Source: Obelidium mucronatum
Lineage: Eukaryota > Chytridiomycota > Chytridiomycetes > Chytridiales > Chytriomycetaceae
Length of the DNA: 39,092 bases
NCBI GenBank assembly: GCA_025765595.1
Contig: JAIVFH010000249.1
Coordinates: 1 to 39,092, forward strand
Reading direction: 5' to 3'
This document shows positions 9,001 through 19,535 of this stretch, one piece after another (the first letter of the stretch is position 1; each line of letters begins with the position of its first letter). A model generated the notes under the pieces. It did not search any database. It was not told the origin of the DNA and was given only the letters and a program-made list of their open reading frames with translations. Position numbers and translations under genes: made by a program.

Positions 9001-11219
9001 GTTGGATCGGATTCTGTTGTTCGTTGTTTGGATCCGAGTGCGATTGCTGCTGAAACAGTGGACGAGGTTTCAGCGGAGGCTCCTGCGTTCAGCTCTATGG
9101 ATGTTAAGAAGGATAATGTGGGTGGTGACGAGGATGAAAATTTGACGGCGTTGGGAGTCGACAATGAAAGTGTTGGTGGGGCGGCAGTGTCTTTGGAAGG
9201 CGTTGAACTGGCGGGTAATGAGGTTGGTGATCAAGACGTTATTGACGCTGTTGAACAAGAAGAGTTATCTATGGAAGAGTGCCGTTCCGTTCTTTCTGAT
9301 GCCGAGGACCGCGTTGGTGAAAATGGTGGACCTGTTGTTGTGGAGATGGAGAATATCGCAGGAGTTGTGGTGGTGTCTGCTGCCACCAGTGACGATGGTT
9401 CTGTCAAACAAGCCGAAGACGAGGAAGAGGCAATGTCAAACGAAAATGGTACAAACGGCCCGTCGCCTGCTGCTGTTGTTCAATTTTCGGCAGAAGCGAC
9501 GCCGGAGCATGATTTTTGCCAATCCGCCGATGACGATGCACCGCCGCCTCCGCCCCCGCCACCTCCGCCGACAAACGATACAGAAACAATTGGCATAGCT
9601 GCTGCCGCCGCGGCGACAGATGAAATGCATTGGGTGAATGAAGATGATCTCTCACCAGTTACAATCAGTAACAGCAGTACATCCTCACCACCACCTGGAA
9701 CAGTCTTATCAAACACGCCATCAACAGCAACCCCTAAAATTCCGGCTGCTGTTATTGTCGAGACAACTCCGAAAGCGTCTCCCAAAGCAGGTCGTGGGAG
9801 GCCACCAAAGCATAAAAAGAGAAAGAGCCCCAATGGAGCAGCGACAAGCCCAGGCAGATTCAAGTGTAAAGTCAAAGGATGTGGGAAAGTGTTTCCATCA
9901 GGTGAGGAAAAGTGACATTTGAGAGGAATCAAAAACTTTTATTTAACCAAAAAAAAAAATCGCCTCATCATCCCCCAGAATGGCATTTCAATAGACACAA
10001 CAATATCCACGCCGACAACCCACAATTCCTCTGTAAAACGTGTTTGAAGCCATTTCAATCGCAATACCATTTGGAACGGCATATGATATCCCATGAATCC
10101 GGGTTCTACAAGTGTCTTGTTCCAGGCTGCGAGAAAGTGTTTGATGGGGCAACCAACTTGAGCAACCACAAGCAACGTGTGCATAACCGCGAAGATGGTG
10201 GTGAAGGAAATGGGCCAGAGGATAACACGATCGTCGAACCGGGAATGGTTGACCCACAAGCAGTTGTAGTTGCCACAACAGCAGCCGAAGCAGGCGGCAG
10301 TGTTACCACGACCACCGCATTGATGATGATGAAGTCGATAAAGTTTATCTGTCAAGTAGATGGATGTGGGAAAGCCTTTTCCACACAATTCAATTTGACC
10401 AAGCATGTGGGACGGATTCATCCGGGAGCGCCGCTTCCGAACCGGACCAGCGGTGGAGAAGGAGGAGGAGGCGTCAAGAAACCTATTGTAGTGTGTCCTG
10501 TGGCAGGATGTGGGAAAACGTTCTTGTCAATGTGGCATTTGGGGAGGCATTCGCGGGTACATGAGGAGTTTGCGGGGAGAGGAGGAGGAGGAGGAGGGGA
10601 AGGAAAAAGTGGGAGAGTTGTGGAAGAGGTTCAGGCGATTCCGAGGGAGGCGCGGAGGAAACCGATAATGATTAAAGTTCCACGGGTTTCAGTGTTTTCG
10701 GGTGTGAATTCTGTGGTGGCGGGGTCAAGGAAGACTGCTGCGAATGTTGGTGGCGGGTATAATTCCTCAATTCATGGAAAGTATACATTCCCTGCCGTCT
10801 TGAAACGGATGGCCATGACTGTTAAGGCGGATCGAATTCGGCTGTTGATCCGCAACAATGACACTGGCATCAGTAGCAGCGAAGAGTACTTGAACCATAT
10901 TATTCCGCGAAAGGCGTTTTCAATCAACTTTGACGGGAACCTTGTTTTCGACGATGCAGAGTGGGAGGATATTGTTGTGGAAGAAGATGAACAATGCCCA
11001 GAAACTTTGTGGGAGGAATCCACTGTGGATAGTGGTGTAGATATGTTATTGACAGCGACTCACGACGTTGAAATGCTTGAGGCAAGATCTGTTCAAGAAC
11101 GCGAGGTTTGTGTCTTTTTTTTCATACGTTTTGTGTTCCTCTTGATAGTCATCAATATTAAAACTTTTATCCACATAACATCTTAGATTATTTATGGATT
11201 TTTAGAGTCTGTGAGGTGA
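6029..11219 (+). CDS. Rco1/PHF12-like double-PHD protein fused to AT-hook and five C2H2 zinc fingers
   Basis: Probable chromatin-binding subunit or DNA-binding regulator in the nucleus. Exons: 6029-6763, 6937-9901, 9979-11105 and 11187-11219, giving about 1619 residues. PHD1 (C197-C241: DDFCSTC, ELLCCDSCPRVFHFCC) and a split PHD2 (about 440-621: QCYAC, LVKCDHCPHWWHLDCL, RWMCPLH) closely resemble the paired fingers of Rco1/PHF12, which in the Rpd3S/Clr6-II deacetylase complex read nucleosomes. PHD2 has a large low-complexity insert before its last zinc ligands. An AT-hook (GRGRPPKHKKRK, ~1197) follows, then five TFIIIA-type C2H2 fingers from residue 1222. The first finger is completed exactly by splicing 9901 to 9979 (Cx4Cx12Hx3H), which shows that PHD and C2H2 parts belong to one mRNA. 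Fingers 3 and 4 have x4 between the His pair. Spacers carry poly-Ser, poly-Ala, poly-Gly, poly-Pro and acidic tracts. Exon 4 is very short and less certain. Confidence 0.78.
6792..6830 (+). repeat. Two ACCGCCGAAGGCGGT-type hairpins inside the first intron of the PHD gene
   Basis: Two copies (6792-6806 with one mismatch in the stem, 6816-6830 perfect) lie in the 6764-6936 intron, followed by a T-tract. The sense strand carries a GAA loop closed by C-G, as in most copies of the Galpha-B intron array at 23462-24027. Confidence 0.8.
8221..8280 (+). repeat. Coding 12-nt minisatellite (ACTGGTACTACG)
   Basis: Four to five copies of a 12-base unit inside the large exon of the PHD gene encode a Thr-Gly-Thr-Thr-type repeat. 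A similar TG.T repeat occurs in the THEG-like/IQ gene near 21175-21210. This is likely slippage-prone disordered linker sequence. Confidence 0.7.
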
Positions 11220-11409
11220 TAATGCCACAAGTGGGTTTAGCTGAATTGTGTGTGTAAATATTTAAAACTTTCGCATTAAAAAAAATTATGTATAATTTAC
11301 ATTCATTCTCTTTTTTTCAACTTATTCATTTTGGAAGGAAGAAAAACCAGTTAAGTAATAATAATAATAATAAAGGGCCATCAAGCGAATTCAATTTAAA
11401 CAAAAAGGG

Positions 11410-12681
11410 TCATCCATCGAAATCGAAAGCATCGTATTCGCCAATGTTGCCGCCGTCATCTCCTTTCGGAACATCAATTACCCGTCGTGTTCTGGCTCCA
11501 GCCGCTCTTCCCGTTCCACCCGCTACTCCGCCAAAAGCCGAATTGGTAACCTGGGAACAAAAAAAAACATAGCACCACACAGACATGGTTAAAGACACAA
11601 ACAAAATAAATCGACGGAAGGGTAACAACACGGCAAGCATGCACGGGATCACTCTTCCCTCGCGCTCTTTTTTTTTTAATCACCTCTGTTTGGATGATTC
11701 CAACCATGGCTAATTTTGGTCTCTTGGGATTAACAGGCTGAGATTTGGTTGATGGTACACTAGCTGCTTTCGATTTCGCGGGGACGATTTTGGTTTTGGG
11801 AGCCGCTACAGGTGCTGAATGGTGATTTGGTAAAGCCTTGGAATCCAACAAGGTGAGAACAACTACCGAATAATAAAAGAAAAAACATAGAGCCCTCTTT
11901 CATTGTACCTTCTGACGCTTCTTTGCTGGTTGCTGATTTTGAACATCTTCGGAATCATTGATATCATCATATACTTCTAAATCGCTTTGGTACTGTCCTT
12001 TCTGTGAATTTGATACTGCAGCCGCCATCCGTTTAGGTTCTTTGTCACCTCGAGACCCTCCGGCACCTACTGCCTTGAAGGCATCCAGCTTTCTCAAGGC
12101 CGCTTGCGGAACTGCTACTAAACGTGGATCCAAGTACTGATTGGGATCATCTGAAACGTCGTCAATTGAGTTGGGAAGTTGGGAAGCTTGATGGTGGTAA
12201 CTATTGCTCGTGTTTTGTTGTAAAGGTAAAGTGGCTGTTTGTCGTAATGTAGAAGAATTGGGAGATGTGCGTGAGATTTTCTTTGCTTGGCTTTGCCCTG
12301 AATTGTCATGGAAAGGGTTTTCGACATCTGAATCAGAAAGCGGGGCAATGTGGCGTCGTGATTGGGATTGAGAAGATGTATAGTTTGTTTGTGGGGCAGC
12401 TGGTGAAGAATTTTTGGATGCGGAAGGAATAACCATAGCTTTTGGAGACTATAAATTGATTAACAGAAATACCGACTGCAAGTCCTCCAATACTCACCGA
12501 CATGACGGATGCAGCGTCACTAAACGAAACATTCTTGGAGCCAGGTGATTTATACTGCTTCTGACGTGTGGACCCGTCTTCCAATTTTTCGATTGTTGCT
12601 TTTAATCTGTCGATCTGGTTTTGGTAGTCCTGATGAATTGCTTGAATTGAATTAATTCCATCATTTCGAATCGTTCGATCT
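11410..12681 (-). CDS. Coiled-coil plus disordered nuclear-type protein, function unknown (5' end unresolved)
   Basis: Four joined minus-strand exons: about 12681-12498, 12448-11909, 11836-11684 and 11550-11410, with introns of 49, 72 and 133 nt, all GT..AG and phase 0. The first exon encodes a helical segment (QDYQNQIDRLKATIEKLE). A long Ser/Gln/Asn-rich region follows, with a DDINDSED acidic patch and a PAKKRQK nuclear localisation-type motif. The third exon is Lys/Pro-rich (PVNPKRPKLAMVGIIQTE). The last is Gly/Arg-rich and ends in an acidic aromatic tail (GEYDAFDFDG). No ATG precedes the coiled coil in frame before a stop at 12690-12692, so at least one upstream exon is missing from this model. 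Alternatively the protein starts at the ATG at 12436. No family recognised. Confidence 0.6.
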
Positions 12682-12946
12682 CTTGTGGATCAATTGGTGA
12701 ATCAGTTTGCAGTACGTGAAATACTTATGGTTTTTTAAGTTTTCACCGTCCCTAACGTTGTTGTAGGACCGACTAATGAGTTATGGAACTGTGGATTACG
12801 AAGATCGATTTGTTGCGTTCAATGAAACTGTGGATGTGATGCATCGCGTTTGTGCTGCTGGGGAGGACCGGGCGAAGTTTATTCTGGCTGTGGAAGTAAT
12901 GCGAGAGACTGGAAAGGCGTTTCGGAGCTCATTGGCACAGGTGTAA
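12646..12946 (+). CDS. Two plus-strand exons of an unidentified small gene (partial)
   Basis: A strong intron, 12712-12766 (GTACGT donor, CCTAACG branch site, TTGTAG acceptor, 55 nt), joins exon-like sequence ending LVDQLVNQFA to DRLMSYGTVDYEDRF. The latter runs 60 codons to TAA at 12944-12946. Codon use looks coding and the product would be helical. The upstream exon is open only from 12646 and has neither an ATG nor an acceptor, so the start is missing. It overlaps the first exon of the minus-strand gene by about 35 bases, so at least one of the two models is wrong or the locus is rearranged. A 56-residue protein from the ATG at 12776 is a fallback. Confidence 0.4.
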
Positions 12947-13045
12947 CCGTTGGTTTATCCATGACCGCGGTTTTTTCCGCACTGCCATCAATTCTGTGAA
13001 CAAACAGTTTTATTTATTATTAAAATACACCTTTTATTTTCATTA

Positions 13046-13954
13046 TTATTTCCCTCCAACAGCTCTTCTCTTTTCAGCACTCCTTCGATTTTGGTACCAA
13101 ATCTTGATTTTATGAAAAGAAGTTCCAAACTCGGCTGCATACTCAGCCATTGTCTCATTGCTCGGATACGGATCGGTTTCAAACCGTGCAATCATATCTG
13201 ATTGTTGAGTTGATTGGAATCGGAAGCGGCTTCGATTTTTGTGAGACTCGCCCCTTCCTTTAAGGCTTGGGGAGTTGGGACACGAAAGTGGGCTGAAGGC
13301 AGCAGCACTATTGCGGCGAGCTTCTTTTCTAGATTTCAAATCGTTTTTGGGGACGCATGAGATGGGGGAATCGATGGCACTTGGTGGTGGAGTGGCCCGT
13401 TGTTCTTGTTTGACTTGAGGGATAGTCATCAGTGGGCTGATTGTTGAAAGCGTTAAAGCTGCAGGTGGCAAGAAAGTGCTTTCTGGTCGCCGAGAGTTTT
13501 CAAGCATTCTTGCTCCAGAGTGGAGATTGAGGTCGGTTGGGATTTGTATTGCTCCAAAGAACCCTGAATCGCCCAGTGATCGAAGTTGGACTGGTTCAGC
13601 GGTCACTATGGATAGCGGAATTGATTTCGGTTCAATTCCTGGTGTCTGAAGTGGCTCAGACAATGTAGAAACGGCGGTGAGCGCTGTGGCGGAACTTGCA
13701 AGGAACGGATCTGGAAACGACCAACTTGAGTGCATTGTAGTCATGAACATTGGGTCCAGTAAGTCTACATCTGCAGTAGGTGATATTGAGGTAGTACTTG
13801 AAGATGTGTATGAGTGCAGCGAGGGTGGTGCCATGATATCAAAGAGCGAAGGATCCAAAAAGTCGAAGATGGACGTTCCGTTGTTTTGAATGGCAGCATC
13901 ACAAGCGCCAAACAAGTTGTTCATGGGAATGTGTTTTGACTCAAAGCTGTTCAT
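13046..13954 (-). CDS. Homeodomain transcription factor
   Basis: A single exon of 302 residues on the minus strand. The homeodomain spans about residues 238-297. Helix 3 reads KIKIWYQNRRSAEKRR and keeps the invariant Trp, Asn51 and Arg53. Position 49, usually Phe in WFQNRR, is Tyr. Helix 1/2 (QSDMIARFETDPYPSNETMAEYAAEFG) follows the typical fungal pattern with the P.P.....R/E..A motif. The rest is Ser/Thr/Pro-rich, with a SRKEARRNS basic patch and several SP sites. The N-terminal part (FDFLDPSLFDIM, DLLDPMF) holds acidic-hydrophobic clusters that resemble activation domains. It probably binds DNA in the nucleus; the target is unknown. The start is the only upstream ATG. The gene stands alone, convergent with the small plus-strand frame. 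Confidence 0.88.
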   Translation of the reverse strand: MNSFESKHIPMNNLFGACDAAIQNNGTSIFDFLDPSLFDIMAPPSLHSYTSSSTTSISPTADVDLLDPMFMTTMHSSWSFPDPFLASSATALTAVSTLSEPLQTPGIEPKSIPLSIVTAEPVQLRSLGDSGFFGAIQIPTDLNLHSGARMLENSRRPESTFLPPAALTLSTISPLMTIPQVKQEQRATPPPSAIDSPISCVPKNDLKSRKEARRNSAAAFSPLSCPNSPSLKGRGESHKNRSRFRFQSTQQSDMIARFETDPYPSNETMAEYAAEFGTSFHKIKIWYQNRRSAEKRRAVGGK

Positions 13955-14587
13955 CGTTCAGATTTTGTCTGTGTGCGTGCTTTCAAGAGAGCTTTTGAGT
14001 AAGAAAATTGTAAAGCGAGCCTTGCAACAAAACCAAATTTTTTGTTGACGGTGGTGGGCTTGATTCGCTTTCATGTCTCTTTGAAACACATGAAACCGGA
14101 GAATGTCAATTAGCCAAATGAAACATGAATGATTTTCAAGTGTTTTTCGTCTCCTTTATTAGATGTTTGGCTTGATGCATTTATGAATGTCTCTGTGTCA
14201 GTGCTCTTTCGTCAAAGATCCAACGTACCACGATGCACGCACTGTGATTGAAATAATCGACTATAATAGAGATATGAAACACGCAGTGTCTCTGAATCTG
14301 AAACAGCTCAAGCCACCTGATGTAAAATTGTCGAATCGCGCAATGTCAATAAAGTAAATTGTTCGGAAAGCAGTACACAGTCGCCCGATTGAGTCGTGTT
14401 TTCTCACCCTCCTAAGTCACGGCCTCGCAGCGAAAGTTGAGTGGCGCGGTTTGTTTAGCCAACCCCCTTGGTGTTTGCAGCCAAGCACGGGAATAATAAA
14501 ATCCTCCCGCCCAAACATATCACAACCCAAAAAAGAAAAGCACATAGAATCATTCACCAAAACACAGCTCACTTTACTCTCGCAAAA
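13955..14587. other. Divergent intergenic region, no gene seen
   Basis: About 630 bases between the homeodomain gene and the multi-exon membrane-protein gene, which are transcribed away from each other. It presumably holds both promoters. No RNA gene, repeat or convincing TATA box was recognised. Confidence 0.5.
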
Positions 14588-15699
14588 ATGACACGATCGG
14601 CGGCACCCACAACTGCAGAATCTGTGTTTCTCATTCTTATGGTGACGACCTGAAAACGAAAGCGGAATAAATGCCTAAACTTTGATCTCTTCTCTTCAGA
14701 TGGCAGTCAATGTCTCCACTGGGATTCTTTCTTCCTTCAGTCTAACGTGGCCTGTGTCAGCTGTAAGATATTGGGAGCTGGATGTGCCAAATTGGGTGGC
14801 GCTAAGTCTAACTTCCCACATTGGCAGATTCACTGGAGCTGGACTATTCTAGGAGCTGTCACTCTCTGCCATGTCTATGGATACCCAATCGAGTCTGGAA
14901 AGCTCACTACTCGAACATACTGGTAATGATGCGAGTAGTTTGAAAATGAACAGTTCTTGACTTGACAATCTCAGGTACATGGCGTTTGCTGCGCAAATCA
15001 TGATTCTCGAAATGATGTCGCTATTTTCATCTTTCCAAACCCTCTCTACTCTCTGTCCACTTGATGCCGATGTGTCTGGAGGTGCCGAATCGATCACACA
15101 GGAATGCATCTGGGCGGGCGTCTACCAATTCCATGGCGTCTACTTGTCATTCGTGCACATTATGTTCTTTGTTCTGTTGAACTGCTGTATTCAAGATTCC
15201 ATGAAGGAACGAAAGGAGGGTGGAGATATTCCATTGTATTTGAACTGGTACGACTATACCGCCGGCTCGTTTTTTTTTCGATTAAGAAGGTTTTAAACCA
15301 TTTATTATCCCAGGCACAACTTTACTGCATTGTCATTTCCTGCTCTGTTTTTGAATATGGTCTCCATCGTGCTCATGCAAAAGTATATTGCCTTGTTTGA
15401 GAATGTCGATGAATGGGATGGTTACGTTGCCCATGCGTTTTGGCTCGTTTTGAAGGGATTGGCCGCAGGAAACATTGTTTTCAATGTTGTAATCTTTTGG
15501 TGGTTCCTTCAGGTGTGTAGTATTTTTTTTTTTGATTTGGTTTTCAGAACTTAAACATTTATCATAACCTTCTTATTTACAGAGTCATCGTGATGTGGCG
15601 CGTCTTGAGACTGTTTTAAAATTCATTCCATTCCTGAATGAGTATGCTTCCGCAGATCGCCGAGTGGTTGATGTTGAGAAGGCAATCGAAATTGCGTGA
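14588..15699 (+). CDS. Multi-pass membrane protein, six exons, function unknown
   Basis: Exons: 14588-14641, 14700-14762, 14828-14932 trimmed to 14922, 14975-15247, 15314-15512 and 15583-15699. The five introns are 52-70 nt with GT..AG ends and CTAAC/CTAAA-like branch sites. The spliced frame gives 266 residues with about six hydrophobic segments, for example ESVFLILMMAVNV, WSWTILGAVTLCHVYG, YMAFAAQIMILEMMSLF, YLSFVHIMFFVLLNCC, ALSFPALFLNMVSIVL and GNIVFNVVIFWWFLQ. One Cys-containing loop lies in the middle (LSTLCPLDADVSGG). The C-terminus is a soluble helical tail. All phases agree across junctions, so the gene model is solid although no family was recognised. Confidence 0.75.
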
Positions 15700-15813
15700 A
15701 TCCGTTCTCTTACTTTTTTTTCGAATAGTGTTATTATCTTTCGTGTATTTATCGTGTGTTTTAAGGCCCTGTAATATAAACTCCTTATTTATTATTGTTT
15801 CGGTACTTCAAAA

Positions 15814-17473
15814 ATGGGCAATCTCTGCGGATCACCTGCCGACCCACAGCTTGCAGAACAAAAGAAGACGAGCTCGATGATCGATAAGGAGATGGCAGCT
15901 GAGAAAATCGCCATGGAACGAACAGTGAAGATGTTATTGCTGGGTAAGTCCCATCGCGTACCCATTTACGGCTTACCTATTTCCGGTATATACACACACA
16001 CAGGACCTGGTGAATCTGGAAAATCAACAGTATTAAAACAATTTCGCTTAATTTATGGTGCTGGCTTCAGCGACCAAGACCGCGCAGCATACCGCGCGTT
16101 GATCATCGTCAACATACTTCAATGTTCCAAAGTGCTCGTGTCTCAAATGGAAATCCTTAACATCCCGTTCGGCTTCAATCCTGCGGATTATTCCAATTTA
16201 ACCCAACTTGACTTGCAAGAACTGAAAAAGTCAAAACACAGTATTCTTGCCTCTATAAACAAGGGTGCGACAGACTCGAATCTGTTGCTACAGATGCCAA
16301 ATGCTGCTGTATTGGCGAGACACGATTCAGGGATGCGTATGGAGGATCAGAAGTGTACCAGCCCGGCAATAAGTAGATCAATGAGTATGGGATCACGACT
16401 TCAGTCAAACGCCGCTCTTCCTGTTGATCCTCTTGCCTCGATTGCGCAGAAAAAGTATCAGGAAGCAGAGGCTCTCGGACAACAAACTGGTGAAGTTGCT
16501 GAAGCAGGGCAATTGATTTTGGAAGCGCAAATGGGGGCTGGGTTTCTAGGAGAGCAAGATGCACAGTATTTGGTTTCTGCAATGAAGATGGTGTGGAATG
16601 ATCCCGGCGTTCAATACTGTTATAAAAGAGCAAATGAGTTTCAGTTGCTCGATACTTGTGATTAGTTGAGTGAGAAATAGTTTATGGGAAACTGGGAATA
16701 CTTTTTTTATTTAATAATTGTTTAAACAGCTTCATGAATGACATTGACCGCTTCTTCGCGAAAGACTTTTCGCCAACAGATCAAGATATCCTGAATTCGC
16801 GATTAATGACAATTTCAGTTACGGAGACGCGTTTCATTGTTGAAGATAAGGAATATCGAGTGTTTGATGTGGGAGGACAGCGATCGGAACGAAGGAAGTG
16901 GGCTCCATACTTTGACGATGTCAAGGCCATAATTTTCGTCGTAGCAATCAGTGGATACGATCAAGTTTGTTTCGAAGATGGAGAAACCAATCGAGGTGAA
17001 CTGTGACCAATGTTCTGTTTTTTCTCTTTGCGATATTCTTGACACAGACACCAAAAACAACAGTGACTGAGTCGCTTAATCTATTTTCTTCCATCTGCAA
17101 TCACCCAATGTTTAAATGGACAGCGCTGATTCTCTTCCTCAACAAGACTGACTTATTTCAACTGAAACTTAACCGCGGCATACTTGTTTCAGACTTTTTT
17201 AAAGAGTATACAGGTACTAAAAAAAAACCCTTGCAAGATTGAATACTTCTCTGATTCGCATTTTTTTGTATTCATCTTTTGACAGATGCAAACACATTCG
17301 ACGCAGCATCTGTGTTTTTCAAGAACAAGTTTCTAGACCTAAACAAGTACCCACAAAAGCCTGTTTATCCATATTTTACACACGCGACAGACACAACACA
17401 AACGAAAACGGTTTTGAATGCAGTGAATGTCATTATCATGAAAATGTTGCTATCTTCCCTGAACATGTTGTAA
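15814..17473 (+). CDS. Heterotrimeric G-protein alpha subunit, Galpha-A
   Basis: Membrane-anchored GTPase that relays receptor signals. Exons: 15814-15943, 16004-16664, 16730-16995, 17064-17213 and 17286-17473; 464 residues. MGNLCG gives N-myristoyl Gly2 and a palmitoyl-type Cys5. The P-loop is GPGESGKST. Switch I has the catalytic Arg (about residue 288) and the Mg-binding Thr in SRLMTISVTET, but not the usual TTG. Switch II is [13 protein letters not shown] with the catalytic Gln, followed by FLNKTDL. The base-contacting TCAT motif is THAT. The C-terminus SSLNML lacks the pertussis-toxin Cys. The helical domain carries about 105 extra residues that include DPLASIAQKKY. Intron 2 splits a Tyr codon as TA|C, so its retention gives an immediate TAG. 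A downstream AATAAA is at 17496. Confidence 0.93.
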
Positions 17474-17495
17474 TATTTAATACTTTTTTAATTAC

Positions 17496-17501
17496 AATAA
17501 A
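17496..17501 (+). terminator. Candidate polyadenylation signal for Galpha-A
   Basis: AATAAA 23 nt after the stop codon of Galpha-A. Motif and position only. Confidence 0.45.
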
Positions 17502-17747
17502 AACGTATGATATAGGAAAAATAGCCATGTTAATTTTTTAGAGATATGATCCAAACGAATTTTTTAAACAGGTGACCGACAATTGCCCAATATAAACCAA
17601 CTTACTACCCACTCACTTTTGAATACAGGTGAAAGCCAAACACACTCGAAGAAAGAGGGGAGCCTTTCGAATGACAATTGTTGTTCTGAATTATCGTGTC
17701 CGCAATTTTTCTGAATTCTCTCTCAACCCTGACCAGTTCAACAAAAC

Positions 17748-18861
17748 ATGTTGAAACTGCGACAGAGAATCAAGCATGCATCGTACGGCGTCGAAAGATG
17801 GGCCAAAAACGCAGCTTACGAAGCAAAGACAAAGCTGAAGGAGGTAATGCCAAGAATTTTACACTTGAACAGATTCACCGAACTTATAATCAAGCATTTC
17901 AAAACTTCATCAGGTTAGCGCAAAGAACGAAAACTGGAAGCGTCGTATAAGCGGCGGCGCCAAGCTCTTTACCTTACCCGTCGAAGTGCTTGAACAAATC
18001 TTCAAGTGGCTCCCTCCAAACAAAGTCCGTGGCCATCTGCGAGTCTGTCGGGCTTTCCACGAAATCCTCGATTCCCAGTCTTTTGCTGTACTCCAATTGA
18101 GCCATTTCCAGCTCTCGTTTTTTGCGTTTCCGCGCTCCGTGGAGGACAAGACTGTTGTTGATGAGAGCCGCAATGCAACCAAAGCTCTGTCCGAGGACTG
18201 GTTCAAGTGGCCTTCGTCGCATCAAGCCGCGTATGTCAATGCAGAATTGGAAGCCGTTGTGGAACTGCGGTGTTTCGGGATGGGCGTGGTTGGGGTTGTT
18301 CCTTTTGCGTTGGGCGACAACATGCCGAACCTGGAAGTGATTGATTTGGCGTCAAACAGACTCAGATGCAGCGGTCTTACCAACTTGTCCAAGTTGAGAA
18401 AGCTTCGGGAACTTGACTTGGGCGAGAATTATCTATGGACAACGATTCCTAAAGAGTTTGGAGACTTGATCAATTTACGTAAGTTGCGATTGCGGAAGTC
18501 GCGTATTATGGGCTCAATTCCTGTTGAGTTGGGCATGCTTGCATACTTGGAGGTTTTGGACTTGCGAGACAATTACTTGGAAGGAGGGATTCCAGCCGAG
18601 TTGGGGAAGTTGGGTCGTCTTCGAATCTTGAATCTTGATCATTGTGGGCTGGGAGACAGTATTCCAAAAGAGTTGGGTGACATGACCTCTCTTGAGACAT
18701 GTCTTTTGTCCTCGAATCGGTTGACTGGAACCATACCTGAAGAAATCTGCAATTTGCCGAACCTCAAGTTTCTCTCGGTAGCATCTAACTTGGGGCTGAT
18801 ACGGAATGATATTACGTTGACTTTGGAGGCAAAGAGGAAGGAGGGTTTGACTTTTTTATAA
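17748..18861 (+). CDS. F-box-like leucine-rich repeat protein
   Basis: Two exons, 17748-17843 and 17914-18861, joined in phase 0 across a 70-nt GT..AG intron; 347 residues. The first ~50 residues are basic and helical (MLKLRQRIKHASYG). An F-box-like segment follows at about 53-95 (LPVEVLEQIFKWLPPNKVRGHLRV), then WFKWPSSHQAAYV. About seven LRRs run from ~115 to 335 with the plant-like consensus IP.ELG.L..L..L.L..N.L.G.. (for example SIPKELGDMTSLETCLLSSN). F-box proteins normally bind Skp1 and present LRR-bound substrates to an SCF ubiquitin ligase; that role is inferred. The F-box match is weak and could be only a conserved N-terminal helix pair. It shares the same layout as the broken gene at 645. 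Confidence 0.82.
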
Positions 18862-19034
18862 ATAAACCAACTTGCATACTCCTTTTTATCATTAAACGTT
18901 GCTTCATAATTTTGCTGGCTGCGAATTTCAGTTGCTTGGCAAACTGGGCAAGCGCTTGGACGAAACAAAGAACTCGTCAAACTACCAAAGAAAAAAAAAA
19001 CATCCCTTTCCAACCCAGTTTCAAACATTTTCAA

Positions 19035-19535
19035 ATGAGTTTTACTTGCTTGCCCTTTGTTATCGCCTTCTCTATCGCGATATCAAGACACGACTGTGAA
19101 GGAAACCCAATGACATATGCAATCGCCAACCTTGTGTTCTCCGTCCTCGGGTGCTGCGTGCCTCCAAACGCAGCAATCCCCATATCCGGCATCGTGAATA
19201 CAGTATTCTTTGCCCTTGGCTGGGTCTGGTTCACTGAATACACCCACGGCTACAACATCATTCAGTATGCCTCCACGTTTGGCACAGACCAATGGCTGAC
19301 ACTTCCTCTCACCGTGCAACTCATGTACTTTATCACGTGGGCGGACCTTGTTGGGTTTTGTATTGGGGGAGTGGTGTTGGCCTGTTTTATCCTGTTTTGC
19401 GGATGTTCAAGCGTCTTTTCATTGTTTTGTTGTGGTTCTTCTATGGACGTGAAGCCTAGTGCTCCTCCTCCGGCTCCACTTACGGCCATTTTAACTGAAC
19501 CTGCGGCTACAGAACCGTTTCAGACTGCCTCTTGA
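19035..19535 (+). CDS. Small multi-pass membrane protein, family member 3
   Basis: 166 residues from ATG 19035. Hydrophobic segments: ~5-18, ~28-45, ~50-68 (ISGIVNTVFFALGWVWF) and ~95-135, the last very long and Cys-rich (FILFCGCSSVFSLFCCG). It carries the same core as the pair at 4633/5296: FTEYTHGYNIIQYASTFG, then QW.TLPLTVQLMYF. The N-terminal segment is shorter than in the relatives and the tail is Pro/Ala-rich. The clustered cysteines near the end of the last segment could be palmitoylated. The frame is open upstream to 18912, but that part is polar and unlike the relatives. Function unknown. Confidence 0.68.
   Translation: MSFTCLPFVIAFSIAISRHDCEGNPMTYAIANLVFSVLGCCVPPNAAIPISGIVNTVFFALGWVWFTEYTHGYNIIQYASTFGTDQWLTLPLTVQLMYFITWADLVGFCIGGVVLACFILFCGCSSVFSLFCCGSSMDVKPSAPPPAPLTAILTEPAATEPFQTAS

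Noticed and set aside
12660..12675. tRNA B-box-like TTCGAATC
   Set aside because: No A-box, cloverleaf or terminator nearby; it lies in coding sequence.
17696..17950. 84-residue plus frame overlapping the F-box/LRR gene start
   Set aside because: The two-exon model in another frame joins in phase and matches the LRR gene.
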